DNA from: Streptomyces roseolilacinus
GTDB taxonomy: Bacteria; Actinomycetota; Actinomycetes; Streptomycetales; Streptomycetaceae
Direction: 5' to 3'
Length of the DNA: 64,000 nucleotides
NCBI RefSeq assembly: GCF_014649335.1
Contig: NZ_BMSV01000011.1
Coordinates: forward strand, 186,001-250,000
Below are positions 17,155-24,544 of this stretch, piece by piece. Under the pieces are notes generated by a model, which saw only the letters and a program-made list of their open reading frames with translations, was not told the origin of the DNA and ran no database searches. Each line of letters starts with the position of its first letter. Position 1 is the first letter of the stretch. The position numbers and the translations under genes were made by a program.

Positions 17155-17550
17155 CTACCGGCGGTCCTCGGGGCCGTCCTCGGCGCTGCCGGTGGTGCCG
17201 CGGGGGTCGTCGGTGCCGGGGTCGTCCGCGGTGCGGGGTTCGACGGCGATGCGCTCGTGGTGGCGGATGACCTCGGCGATGATGAAGTTGAGGAGCTTCT
17301 CGGCGAACGCCGGGTCGAGGTTGGCGGTCTCGGCGAGCTGGCGGAGACGGGCGATCTGACGGGCCTCGCGGGCGGGGTCGGCCGGGGGCAGCTGGTGGCG
17401 GGCCTTGAGGAGGCCGACCTGCTGGGTGCACTTGAACCGCTCGGCCAGCATGTGGACGACGGCCGCGTCGATGTTGTCGATGCTCTCGCGGAGGCGGGTC
17501 AGTTCGGCGACGACGGTGTCGTCGATGTCGCGCATGTCGCTCGTGCTCAT
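17155..17550 (-). CDS. AroQ-type chorismate mutase
   Basis: A 131-residue all-helical chorismate mutase, which converts chorismate to prephenate at the entry to Phe/Tyr synthesis. The conserved pattern is clear: LTRLRESIDNIDAAVVHMLAERFK (first helix with the Arg, then Asp and Arg), VGLLKARHQLPPADPAREARQIARL (the Lys and the second Arg), and a last helix ending FIIAEVIRHHERIA. About 25 disordered Asp/Gly/Pro residues follow the fold. ATG at 17550 is used: CGGCGAGC-like purines precede it, and upstream in-frame sequence is Pro/Arg-rich noise. It competes for chorismate with TrpE, encoded at 38.6-40.1 kb. No fused prephenate dehydratase or dehydrogenase is present. Confidence 0.9.
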   Translation of the reverse strand: MSTSDMRDIDDTVVAELTRLRESIDNIDAAVVHMLAERFKCTQQVGLLKARHQLPPADPAREARQIARLRQLAETANLDPAFAEKLLNFIIAEVIRHHERIAVEPRTADDPGTDDPRGTTGSAEDGPEDRR

Positions 17551-17625
17551 GTCGGCGAGCTTAGACGGGTCGCCGCGGGGCGGGGCGGGGGTGTTCGGGA
17601 TGCGGTCATCCGCGGACGGGACGGG

Positions 17626-17771
17626 CCGCGGGTGGGACGGGCCACGGGGCCGGATGGTCCCGGGAGCGGGTGGTCCCGGGGGCGGGAGCGGACCGCGGGT
17701 GGGACGGGCCACGGGGCCGGGCGGTCCCCGGAGGCGGGCGGTCCCCGGAGGCGGGCGGTCCCCGGGGGCGG
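17626..17771. repeat. GC-rich repeat cluster between chorismate mutase and trypsin genes
   Basis: A 28-bp direct repeat (17626-17653 and 17693-17720, starting CCGCGGGTGGGACGGG) is followed at once by three tandem copies of the 17-mer GCGGTCCCCGGAGGCGG (17721-17737, 17738-17754, and 17755-17771 with one change). No protein-coding frame explains it. The 330 bp between the two genes hold only this and the trypsin terminator. Confidence 0.8.
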
Positions 17772-17814
17772 GCCGGAGGCGGGGGCGGGCCGGGGCCCGT
17801 GGGCCGTACGGCGG

Positions 17815-17847
17815 GAGGCAGGCCCGCGGTGGTGCCGGGCCTGCCTC
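17815..17847 (-). terminator. Probable terminator of the secreted trypsin gene
   Basis: GAGGCAGGCCC (17815-17825) pairs with GGGCCTGCCTC (17837-17847), an 11-bp stem with an 11-nt loop, 33 bp past the stop at 17881. Confidence 0.7.
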
Positions 17848-17880
17848 GCGTCGGAAGCGCGTCGGGGACGCGTCAGGGGG

Positions 17881-18654
17881 TCACAGGGTCGCGGCCGCCG
17901 ACTTGATGGCGGAGGCGAAGGTGGACACCTCGGTGTACACGCCCGGGTAGTTCGGCCGGGCGCAGCCGTAGCCCCAGCTCACGATGCCGACCTGGATCCA
18001 GGCGCCGTTGGCGTCGCGGCGGAACATGGGGCCGCCGGAGTCGCCCTGGCACGTGTCGACGCCGCCGCTGGTGTAGCCGGCGCACAGCTCCTCGGAGGGG
18101 ATCAGCTCGTCGTACGCCTGCTTGCAGGTGGCGTCGGAGACGAACGGCACCTGGGCCTTGAGGAGGTAGCGCTGCTGGCTGCCGCCCTCGCGGTTGGCGC
18201 CCCAGCCGGCGACGGTGAAGGTGCCGCTGTTGTAGGCGGTGGTGGTGGCGATGTTGAGGGTGGGCAGGTTGATCGGCTGGGCGAGCTTGATCAGCGCCCA
18301 GTCCTTGCCCGAGCCGTTGTAGCCGGGGGCCTGGAGGACCTTGGTGGAGCGGACCTTGATCGCGGAGGTGCTCTGCAGGTCGACCACGCCGGCGGTGGCG
18401 GTGATGCTGGTGTTGTTCCCGGAGCCGCTGACGCAGTGGGCGGCGGTGAGGACGATCTGCGGGGTGAGCAGGGAGCCGCCGCAGCCCATGGAGAGCCGGA
18501 CCATCCAGGGGAACTCGCCCTGGGCCGCGCGCGTGCCGCCGACGATGGGCGCGGGGGCGGCGGAGGCCGGCGGGGGCTGGAGGCTGACCGCGGCGAGCAC
18601 GACCGCGCCGGCTGCGGCGAATCTCTTCAGGGCGCGTACCAGTGTCTTCTTCAA
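17881..18654 (-). CDS. Secreted trypsin-like serine protease
   Basis: A 257-residue S1A protease of the Streptomyces griseus trypsin type. Residues 1-32 form a Sec signal peptide (KKTLVRALKRF then a hydrophobic core, ending ASA). A very short propeptide (APAP) leads to the mature N terminus IVGGT at residue 37, which inserts to activate the enzyme. The catalytic triad is His73 (TAAHC), Asp118 (KDWALIKL) and Ser206 (GDSGGP). Asp200, six residues before Ser206, is the S1-pocket Asp that gives cleavage after Arg and Lys. Six Cys match three disulfides. The start ATG is preceded by AAGG about 9 nt upstream. It faces away from the metalloprotease gene at 18858. Secreted trypsins in this genus are often tied to mycelial development. 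Confidence 0.94.
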   Translation of the reverse strand: MKKTLVRALKRFAAAGAVVLAAVSLQPPPASAAPAPIVGGTRAAQGEFPWMVRLSMGCGGSLLTPQIVLTAAHCVSGSGNNTSITATAGVVDLQSTSAIKVRSTKVLQAPGYNGSGKDWALIKLAQPINLPTLNIATTTAYNSGTFTVAGWGANREGGSQQRYLLKAQVPFVSDATCKQAYDELIPSEELCAGYTSGGVDTCQGDSGGPMFRRDANGAWIQVGIVSWGYGCARPNYPGVYTEVSTFASAIKSAAATL

Positions 18655-18857
18655 CTGTTTGCCTTCCGTGGGGGGTTGGCGCCTTGCACACGAGGGGTCG
18701 CACGTCTGGGTGACATGAGCCCGTCAAGGCATGGACGGGATTATCCGGAGGTTCACGCACGGGGCACAAGCACGTCTTTTCGGCCATCCGCCGACCGCCG
18801 GATCCGGACAGGCGGCCGGCGCGGCCGCCGCCGTACCGTGGAGGGAGGGACGGCGTC

Positions 18858-19793
18858 GTGCTTGGGGGTGCGGACGTGGCGGACGACAGGGCGGGCGGGG
18901 CCGGCGGCGACGTCGTCCACGGCTTCCCGCACCTCGGCACGGTACGGGCGGCGATCACCGCGCTGTACCGGCGGATCTCACCCGAGGGCCTGCACGCGTA
19001 CGCCACCAGCGTCGCCCCCGCCGACGTGGCCTTCGCCGACGCCGACGACCTGCACCTGGGCGCGCACCGGGCGGCCCGGGCGCTGGTGCGGCAGCTGCGG
19101 CTCCCGGAGGCGCGGATGGTCGTGAGCTTCCGGCCGATGGAGCACGCGGCGAGCGTCGAACTGGCGGCCGGACCCGAGTACTTCGTCGAGCTGAACGACC
19201 GGTTCCGGACGCACCGCCGGGACATCGGCGCCGCCCTCGCCCACGAGGTCGCCCACGTGCTGCTGCACCGCCTGGACCTCGCCTTCCCCGGCACCCGGGA
19301 CAACGAGGTCCTCACCGACACCGCCACCGCGTACCTGGGCGCCGGATGGCTGCTGCTGGACGCCTACCGGCAGGACGCGGTGTCGAGCCAGAAGCTCGGC
19401 TACCTCACCCCGGAGGAGTTCGGCTACGTCCTGGCCAAGCGGGCGCGGGTGTTCGGCGAGGACCCGTCGCCGTGGTTCACCAGCCCGCAGGCGTACGCGG
19501 CGTACCGGCTCGGCCTGGAGGAGGCGCTGCGCGACGAGCGGCGGCCCCCGCTGGTGGCGGCCGGGTGGGCGGGACGGCACCGGTACGCGAAGGAGCGGCG
19601 CCGGTACGCGCAGGGCGACCCGGACGCCGCCGCGCCGGCCGGGGCCGGGTACGTCTTCGAGGGCGGGGGCCCGAACGCGCTGCGGGTGTCGTTCCCGTGC
19701 CCCACCTGCCGGCAGCGCGTGCGGGTGCCGGTGCGGGGCCGGGTGCGGGCGCGCTGCGGGCTGTGCCGCACGGTGCTGGAGTGCGACACGTGA
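18858..19793 (+). CDS. Putative cytoplasmic zinc metalloprotease with C-terminal zinc ribbon
   Basis: A 311-residue protein I do not recognise as a named family. The middle carries AALAHEVAHVLLHR, an HExxH zinc site (H129, E130, H133), with E150 in DNEVLTD as a likely third ligand; this resembles the ImmA/IrrE and related gluzincin patterns. The C terminus has two Cys pairs, CPTC and CGLC (about residues 282-303), then a final C, consistent with a zinc ribbon that could bind nucleic acid or protein. There is no signal peptide or membrane span. GTG at 18858 follows GGAGGGAGGGA; a GTG at 18876 is also possible. It heads a rightward group with the ankyrin and SCO6745-like genes. It might be a housekeeping regulator protease or an accessory stress factor; the target is unknown. 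Confidence 0.7.
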   Translation: MLGGADVADDRAGGAGGDVVHGFPHLGTVRAAITALYRRISPEGLHAYATSVAPADVAFADADDLHLGAHRAARALVRQLRLPEARMVVSFRPMEHAASVELAAGPEYFVELNDRFRTHRRDIGAALAHEVAHVLLHRLDLAFPGTRDNEVLTDTATAYLGAGWLLLDAYRQDAVSSQKLGYLTPEEFGYVLAKRARVFGEDPSPWFTSPQAYAAYRLGLEEALRDERRPPLVAAGWAGRHRYAKERRRYAQGDPDAAAPAGAGYVFEGGGPNALRVSFPCPTCRQRVRVPVRGRVRARCGLCRTVLECDT

Positions 19794-19853
19794 GGGGTCT
19801 GTTCGGGGGTGCGCTTGCTTGCGGTCGGGCGGCGGACGGGTGAGGGTCGGGGT

Positions 19854-21365
19854 ATGACGATGGTGCCCGCCCCTGTCCACGAGGATCTGTTCGAGGCCGT
19901 CCACGGAGGTGACGACGACGCCGTGGTGCGGCTGCTGAGGTCGGGCGCGCCCGCCGAGGCCACCGACGAGGACGGCGGCACCGCCCTGTACACCGCCGCG
20001 GTGAGCGGCCGCACCGGGATCGTGCGGCTGCTGCTGGCCGCCGGGGCCGACCCGGGACGGGGCAGCGGGGAGGGCGGCGGCGACCTGCCGCTGTGCGGCG
20101 CCGCGTGCAACGGCCACACCGAGACGGTGCGGGCGCTGCTGGCGGCGGGGGCGTGGCCGGACCAGCGCGAGGAGTTCGGGTACACGGCGCTGGCCTGGGC
20201 GGTGCGCCAGGGGTACGCCGGCACGGTGCGGGCGCTGCTGGAGTACGGCGCCGACCCGGGCGCCCCCGGACCGGACGGGGCCGTGCCGCTGGTGGCGGCG
20301 GCGCGGCGCGGGTCGGTGCCGGTGGTGCGGGCGCTGCTGGAGCGGGGCGCGCCGGGGCGGGCCGAGGCGCTGGCGGAGGCCCGCGCGTGGCTCGGCCGGG
20401 ACGTGGAGCGCGTCCTGCGGGACGGGCTGGCGGAGGCGTACGGGGACGGGATCGAGACCGTGACGCGGCGCCTCCCGGAGGACGGCGGCGTGACGCTCGT
20501 CGTGGAGGTCCTGCGGGACGGGCGGCCGGTCGCGGGGCGCGAGCAGCAGACCGGGCACGCCGCGATCGCCACCCTGCTGGAGGCCGCACTGGGCGAGCGC
20601 GCGCCGTACGAGGAGCTGGCCGGGCGGGCGCTGGGCTGCGGTGACCCGTCGCTGGACGACTGGACGGAGGCCGCGGAGGCGCTGGGGCGGCGCGGGGACG
20701 AGGAGACGTTCGGGGCGGCGGTCGCGTGGTGCGCGGACGGGGACCCGCTGCGCCAGGCGTTCGGCGCGGACGTGCTGGCCCGGCTCACCGCCTCGGGCGG
20801 GCGCGCCGGGGCGTTCGCCGCACGGGCGGTGCCGGTGCTGCGGGAGCTGGCCCGTGAGGCGCGGGAGGCCGACGTGGTCCTCGCGGTGGTGCGGGCGCTC
20901 GGGGCGCAGGGCGACGCGTCGGTGCTGGACGACGTGCTGCGGCACGCCGTCCACCCGGACGCGCGCGTACGGCGCGGGGTCGCCGTGGCCGTGACCGGGC
21001 TCGTCCCGGAGGGGCACCGGGAGGGGGTGGCCGCGCTGGTGGCGCTGGCCCGCGACGGGGACGCGGCGGTGCGCGCGGCGGCGGTGCACGCCCTGGCGGT
21101 GTCCCCGGACGACTCCCCCACCGTGCGGGGCGCGCTGGCCGCCCGGCTGGACGGGGAGGAGGCGGATCCGGCCGTCTCCGCGGAGGCCGCGCGCGGCCTG
21201 GCGGCCCGCCGGGACGACCGCGCCGTGGACGCGCTGGAGGGGCTGCTGGCGACGGCGGACCCGGACGGGCGCGCGTACGCCACCGCGCTGGCGGCCCTGG
21301 AGCACGTGCGCGACGAGGCGACGCGCCGCCGCCTGGAGTCGACCCTCCCGCGCCACCGCGACTGA
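19854..21365 (+). CDS. Ankyrin-repeat plus HEAT-type repeat protein
   Basis: A 503-residue soluble protein made of two repeat regions. Residues ~10-170 hold about five ankyrin units (DLFEAVHGGDDDAVVRLL; GGTALYTAAVSGRTGIVRLLL; HTETVRALLAAGA; GYTALAWAVRQGYAGTVRALL; PLVAAARRGSVPVVRALL). A spacer (~170-300) contains LARDVERVL-type helices. Residues ~300-500 are Ala/Leu-rich helical pairs of the HEAT/PBS-lyase kind (VLRELAREAREADVVLAVV; ARVRRGVAVAVTGL; AAVRAAAVHALAV). Both parts are protein-binding scaffolds, so no enzymatic role is expected. ATG at 19854 follows GAGGGTCGGGG; an ATG-like codon upstream at 19809 lies in poor context. It is 60 bp after the putative metalloprotease gene and probably in the same transcript. 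Confidence 0.8.
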   Translation: MTMVPAPVHEDLFEAVHGGDDDAVVRLLRSGAPAEATDEDGGTALYTAAVSGRTGIVRLLLAAGADPGRGSGEGGGDLPLCGAACNGHTETVRALLAAGAWPDQREEFGYTALAWAVRQGYAGTVRALLEYGADPGAPGPDGAVPLVAAARRGSVPVVRALLERGAPGRAEALAEARAWLGRDVERVLRDGLAEAYGDGIETVTRRLPEDGGVTLVVEVLRDGRPVAGREQQTGHAAIATLLEAALGERAPYEELAGRALGCGDPSLDDWTEAAEALGRRGDEETFGAAVAWCADGDPLRQAFGADVLARLTASGGRAGAFAARAVPVLRELAREAREADVVLAVVRALGAQGDASVLDDVLRHAVHPDARVRRGVAVAVTGLVPEGHREGVAALVALARDGDAAVRAAAVHALAVSPDDSPTVRGALAARLDGEEADPAVSAEAARGLAARRDDRAVDALEGLLATADPDGRAYATALAALEHVRDEATRRRLESTLPRHRD

Positions 21366-21476
21366 GCGGCCCCCGGACCGCGGCCGGCCGCGGGAGACGC
21401 GGGGGACCCCGGCGACCGCGGCGGTACCGGCGGCCGCGGTGGACACCGGCGGGCACCGGTGGGGAGGATCCGCCGC

Positions 21477-22373
21477 ATGGACATCACCGACACCCCGGGG
21501 ACCGCGCCCGCCGAGAGCACCGGCGGGGCCGCCGCCCGCCGCCTGTGGACGCTGGTCGAACCCGTCCACGCCGTCCTGTACTTCGCGCCCGAGTGCCGGG
21601 ACGCCTTCGAGGCGGCCGGGCTGCGCGGCTTCTGGCGCGGCTACTTCGCCGGGCGGGCCGCGCCGCTGGGGGCGGTGGGCGCGGAGGTGGTGACGGCGGC
21701 GTTCTTCTCGTTCGCGCCCCGCACGGCGGCGCGGGCGGTCCCGGCCGTGTGGGGGACCGTCCCGCCCGGCGAGGCGCTGCGGGTCCGGCGGGAGGGGGCG
21801 CGGGCGGCGCTGGCACGGCTGCTGGCGGGCCGCGGGCGGGAGGTGGAGCGGGCCGCGGGGCTGCTGGCCGGGCGCCTGGCGGGCCTGGACTGCGCGGGCC
21901 GCCCGCTGGCCGCGGCGAACGCGGCGCTGCCCGTGCCGCAGGACGATCCGCTGGACCTGCTGTGGCACGCGGCGACGGTGCTGCGGGAGCACCGCGGGGA
22001 CGGGCACGTCGCGGCCCTGGTCGCGGCGGACCTGGACGGCTGCGAGGCGCTGGCGCTGCGGGCCGGGACGGACCTGCCGCGCGCCGAGCTCCAGCCGTAC
22101 CGGGGCTGGACGGACGAGGAGTGGGCGGCGGCGGTGGCCCGGCTGGCGGCGCGGGGCCTGCTGGCCCCGGACGGTACGGCGACGGAGGCGGGCCGCCGCC
22201 TCCGCACGCGCGTGGAGGCGGCCACGGACGCGGCGGCGTCCCGCCCGTGGGCCGGGGACCCGGCCGGTACGGAGGCGGTCGCCGCCGCCCTCGCGCCCCT
22301 CGCGGCCGGGTGCGCGCGGGCGCTCCGCTTCCCCAACCCGATCGGCGTCCCCGGCGGCGGGGGCCCGCGCTAG
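21477..22373 (+). CDS. SCO6745-family protein (possible HTH-containing)
   Basis: A 298-residue, mostly helical, Ala/Arg-rich protein. The opening ARRLWTLVEPVHAVLYFAPECRDAFEAAGLRGFWRGYFAGRAAPLG is, in pieces, typical of the Streptomyces SCO6745-like family: a two-lobed protein with a winged-helix-like C-terminal part (WTDEEWAAAVARLAARGLLAPDGTATEAG). That second part reads like a MarR-type DNA-binding wing and may sense a ligand. No enzyme motif or membrane segment is visible. ATG at 21477 has GGGAGGA 9 nt upstream; an in-frame GTG six codons earlier is less well placed. It is 111 bp after the ankyrin gene, on the same strand, and converges on a glyoxalase-fold gene. Confidence 0.65.
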   Translation: MDITDTPGTAPAESTGGAAARRLWTLVEPVHAVLYFAPECRDAFEAAGLRGFWRGYFAGRAAPLGAVGAEVVTAAFFSFAPRTAARAVPAVWGTVPPGEALRVRREGARAALARLLAGRGREVERAAGLLAGRLAGLDCAGRPLAAANAALPVPQDDPLDLLWHAATVLREHRGDGHVAALVAADLDGCEALALRAGTDLPRAELQPYRGWTDEEWAAAVARLAARGLLAPDGTATEAGRRLRTRVEAATDAAASRPWAGDPAGTEAVAAALAPLAAGCARALRFPNPIGVPGGGGPR

Positions 22374-22406
22374 CCGCCACCGGCCCGGCCGCCGCGCGCC
22401 GCGGGA

Positions 22407-22781
22407 TCAGGCCGCGCGCTCGGCGGCGCTGCGCTCCACGCAGAACTCGTTGCCCTCGATGTCGGCCAGGACCGCCCAGCCCGTGCCGTCCGGGCGGCGC
22501 CGGTCGGAGACGAGGGTCGCGCCGAGGGCGAGGAGGCGCTCGACCTCCTCGTCCCGGGTGCGGTCCTGCGGCTGGAGGTCGAGGTGCAGCCGGTTCTTGA
22601 CGGCCTTCTCCTCCGGGACGGTCACGAAGAGCAGGCCCACGCCCGGCGCCCGCACGGTGGCCTCGGGGTCACCGGGGTGGTCGTCGTCGGCGAGGGGCGC
22701 TTCGAGGACGGCGGCCCAGAAGGAGCCCAGCCGGTACGCGTCGGAGCAGTCGATGGTCACGTGTCTCACCAGGGAACCCAT
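22407..22781 (-). CDS. Glyoxalase/bleomycin-resistance (VOC) superfamily protein
   Basis: A 124-residue single VOC domain. It opens with RHVTIDCSDAYRLGSFWAAVLE (first beta strand with a metal-ligand-type His), then LLFVTVPEEKAVKNRLHLDLQ (second ligand-type His) and ends WAVLADIEGNEFCVERS with the Glu of the usual third position. Such proteins act as metal-dependent lyases, dioxygenases or drug-binding proteins; this sequence group is usually left unassigned. ATG at 22781 lacks a good ribosome site (the sequence before it is CTGGGCCC), so a leaderless or different start is possible, but the fold begins here. It converges on the SCO6745-like gene. Confidence 0.8.
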   Translation of the reverse strand: MGSLVRHVTIDCSDAYRLGSFWAAVLEAPLADDDHPGDPEATVRAPGVGLLFVTVPEEKAVKNRLHLDLQPQDRTRDEEVERLLALGATLVSDRRRPDGTGWAVLADIEGNEFCVERSAAERAA

Positions 22782-22890
22782 GGGCCCAGACTGCCACTTC
22801 GGGCGGCTTCCCCCCACCGGGTTTCCGGGCGGGCGCCGGGACGGGGCGTCCCGGCCGCACGGCACGCCGTCGACGACGCGGTGCGGGACG

Positions 22891-22938
22891 CCGGACCGGC
22901 GGGCGTCCGGACCGGCGGGCGTCCGGACCGGCGGGCGT
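22891..22938. repeat. Triple 16-bp tandem repeat upstream of the VOC gene
   Basis: Three perfect copies of CCGGACCGGCGGGCGT (22891-22906, 22907-22922, 22923-22938), starting 110 bp before the VOC-gene ATG. The 302-bp gap 22782-23083 contains this repeat and the gltD terminator and no credible gene. Confidence 0.85.
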
Positions 22939-22997
22939 GTGCGCGGTGCCCCGCACGACGTGCTCCCGCGCCTCCGGGGCGCTGTCCCGACATGGCG

Positions 22998-23038
22998 CAG
23001 CGCCCGCCAGGGTCCGGTCGGGGACATGGCGGGCGCTG
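22998..23038 (-). terminator. Probable gltBD terminator
   Basis: CAGCGCCCGCCA (22998-23009) pairs perfectly with TGGCGGGCGCTG (23027-23038), a 12-bp stem with a 17-nt loop, 45 bp beyond the gltD stop. Confidence 0.75.
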
Positions 23039-23083
23039 CTGTGTTCCGCACGCCGTTGTACGGGACGTCGTGGGCGCGGACGG

Positions 23084-24544
23084 TCAGACCGTGAGCGCGC
23101 GGTCGGTCGGGCGGACCGGGGCCGGCAGGTCGCTGGCACCGGTCAGGTGGAGGTCCACCCCGCGGGCCGCGGAGCGGCCCTCGGCGATGGCCCACACGAT
23201 GAGCGACTGGCCGCGGCCCGCGTCACCGGCGACGAAGACGCCCGGCACGTTCGTCTGGAAGTCGGCGTCGCGGGCGATGTTGCCGCGCTCGTCGAGCTCC
23301 AGGCCGAACTGCTCGACCAGGCCGTTCCGGACGTCGGTGCCGGTGAAGCCCATCGCGAGGGTGACCAGCTGGGCGGGGATCCTCCGCTCCGTGCCGGGCT
23401 TCTGCGTCAGCCTGCCGTCGACGAACTCTACCTCGACCAGGTGCAGCCACTGGACGTTGCCGTCCTCGTCGCCCTCGAAGTGGGTGGTGGAGACGGAGTA
23501 GACCCGCTCGCCGCCCTCCTCGTGGGCCGAGGTGACCTTGTAGAGCATCGGGAAGGTCGGCCAGGGCTGGTTCGCGTTCCGCTCCTCCCCCGGCCTGGGC
23601 ATGATCTCCAGCTGGGTGACGGACAGCGCGCCCTGGCGGTGGGCGGTGCCCACGCAGTCCGCGCCGGTGTCGCCGCCGCCGATGACGACGACGTGCTTGC
23701 CCTCGGCGGTGATGGGGGGCGCCACGAAGTCGCCCTCCTGCACCTTGTTGGCGAGCGGCAGGTACTCCATCGCCTGGTGGACGCCCTTGAGCTCGCGGCC
23801 CGGGACGGGCAGGTCGCGCGCGGTGGTGGCGCCCGCCGCGATGACGACCGCGTCGTACCGCTTGCGCAGGTCCGTGGCCTTCAGGTCGCGGCCGATCTCG
23901 ACGCCGGTGCGGAAGCGGGTGCCCTCCGCGCGCATCTGTTCGATGCGCCGGTTGATGTGCCGCTTCTCCATCTTGAACTCGGGGATGCCGTACCGGAGCA
24001 GGCCGCCGACGCGGTCGGCGCGCTCGTACACGGCGACCGTGTGGCCGGCGCGGGTCAGCTGCTGGGCGGCGGCGAGGCCGGCCGGTCCGGAGCCGATGAC
24101 GGCGACGGTCTTGCCGGAGAGCCGCTGCGGGGGCTGCGGGGTCACGTTGCCGGACTCCCACGCCTTGTCGATGATCGAGACCTCGACGTTCTTGATGGTG
24201 ACGGCCGGCTGGTTGATGCCGAGCACGCACGCCGCCTCGCAGGGCGCGGGACACAGCCGCCCGGTGAACTCCGGGAAGTTGTTGGTGGCGTGCAGCCGCT
24301 CGTACGCGGCGCCCCAGTCCTCGCGGTAGGCGAAGTCGTTCCACTCGGGGATGAGGTTTCCGAGGGGGCAGCCGTTGTGGCAGAACGGGATGCCGCAGTC
24401 CATGCACCGCGACGCCTGCTTGCTGATGATCGGCAGCAGGGAGCCGGGGACGTAGACCTCGTTCCAGTCCTTGACGCGCTCGCTCACCGGGCGGCTCTGG
24501 GCACCTTCGCGCCCGGTGGTCAGGAAGCCCTTGGGGTCAGCCAT
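23084..24544 (-). CDS. gltD: Glutamate synthase (NADPH) small subunit
   Basis: A 486-residue FAD protein that feeds electrons from NADPH to GltB. The N-terminal ~150 residues carry the Cys clusters for two 4Fe-4S centres (CMDCGIPFCHNGCPLGNLIPEWND and, later, CPAPCEAACVLGI). FAD-binding GSGPAGLAAAQQL lies near residue 152, and the NADPH-binding GGGDTGADCVG near 290. The C-terminal VFVAGDAGRGQSLIVWAI closes the FAD site. The length equals the family norm. The ATG at 24544 overlaps the gltB stop by 8 nt, so the subunits are translationally coupled. The pair converts 2-oxoglutarate and glutamine into two glutamates, the assimilation step after glutamine synthetase. Confidence 0.96.
   Translation of the reverse strand: MADPKGFLTTGREGAQSRPVSERVKDWNEVYVPGSLLPIISKQASRCMDCGIPFCHNGCPLGNLIPEWNDFAYREDWGAAYERLHATNNFPEFTGRLCPAPCEAACVLGINQPAVTIKNVEVSIIDKAWESGNVTPQPPQRLSGKTVAVIGSGPAGLAAAQQLTRAGHTVAVYERADRVGGLLRYGIPEFKMEKRHINRRIEQMRAEGTRFRTGVEIGRDLKATDLRKRYDAVVIAAGATTARDLPVPGRELKGVHQAMEYLPLANKVQEGDFVAPPITAEGKHVVVIGGGDTGADCVGTAHRQGALSVTQLEIMPRPGEERNANQPWPTFPMLYKVTSAHEEGGERVYSVSTTHFEGDEDGNVQWLHLVEVEFVDGRLTQKPGTERRIPAQLVTLAMGFTGTDVRNGLVEQFGLELDERGNIARDADFQTNVPGVFVAGDAGRGQSLIVWAIAEGRSAARGVDLHLTGASDLPAPVRPTDRALTV

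Noticed and set aside
18978..22007. 1009-codon minus-strand frame under the three plus-strand genes
   Set aside because: Arg/Pro/His-rich shadow; the plus-strand proteins have clear motifs and ribosome sites.
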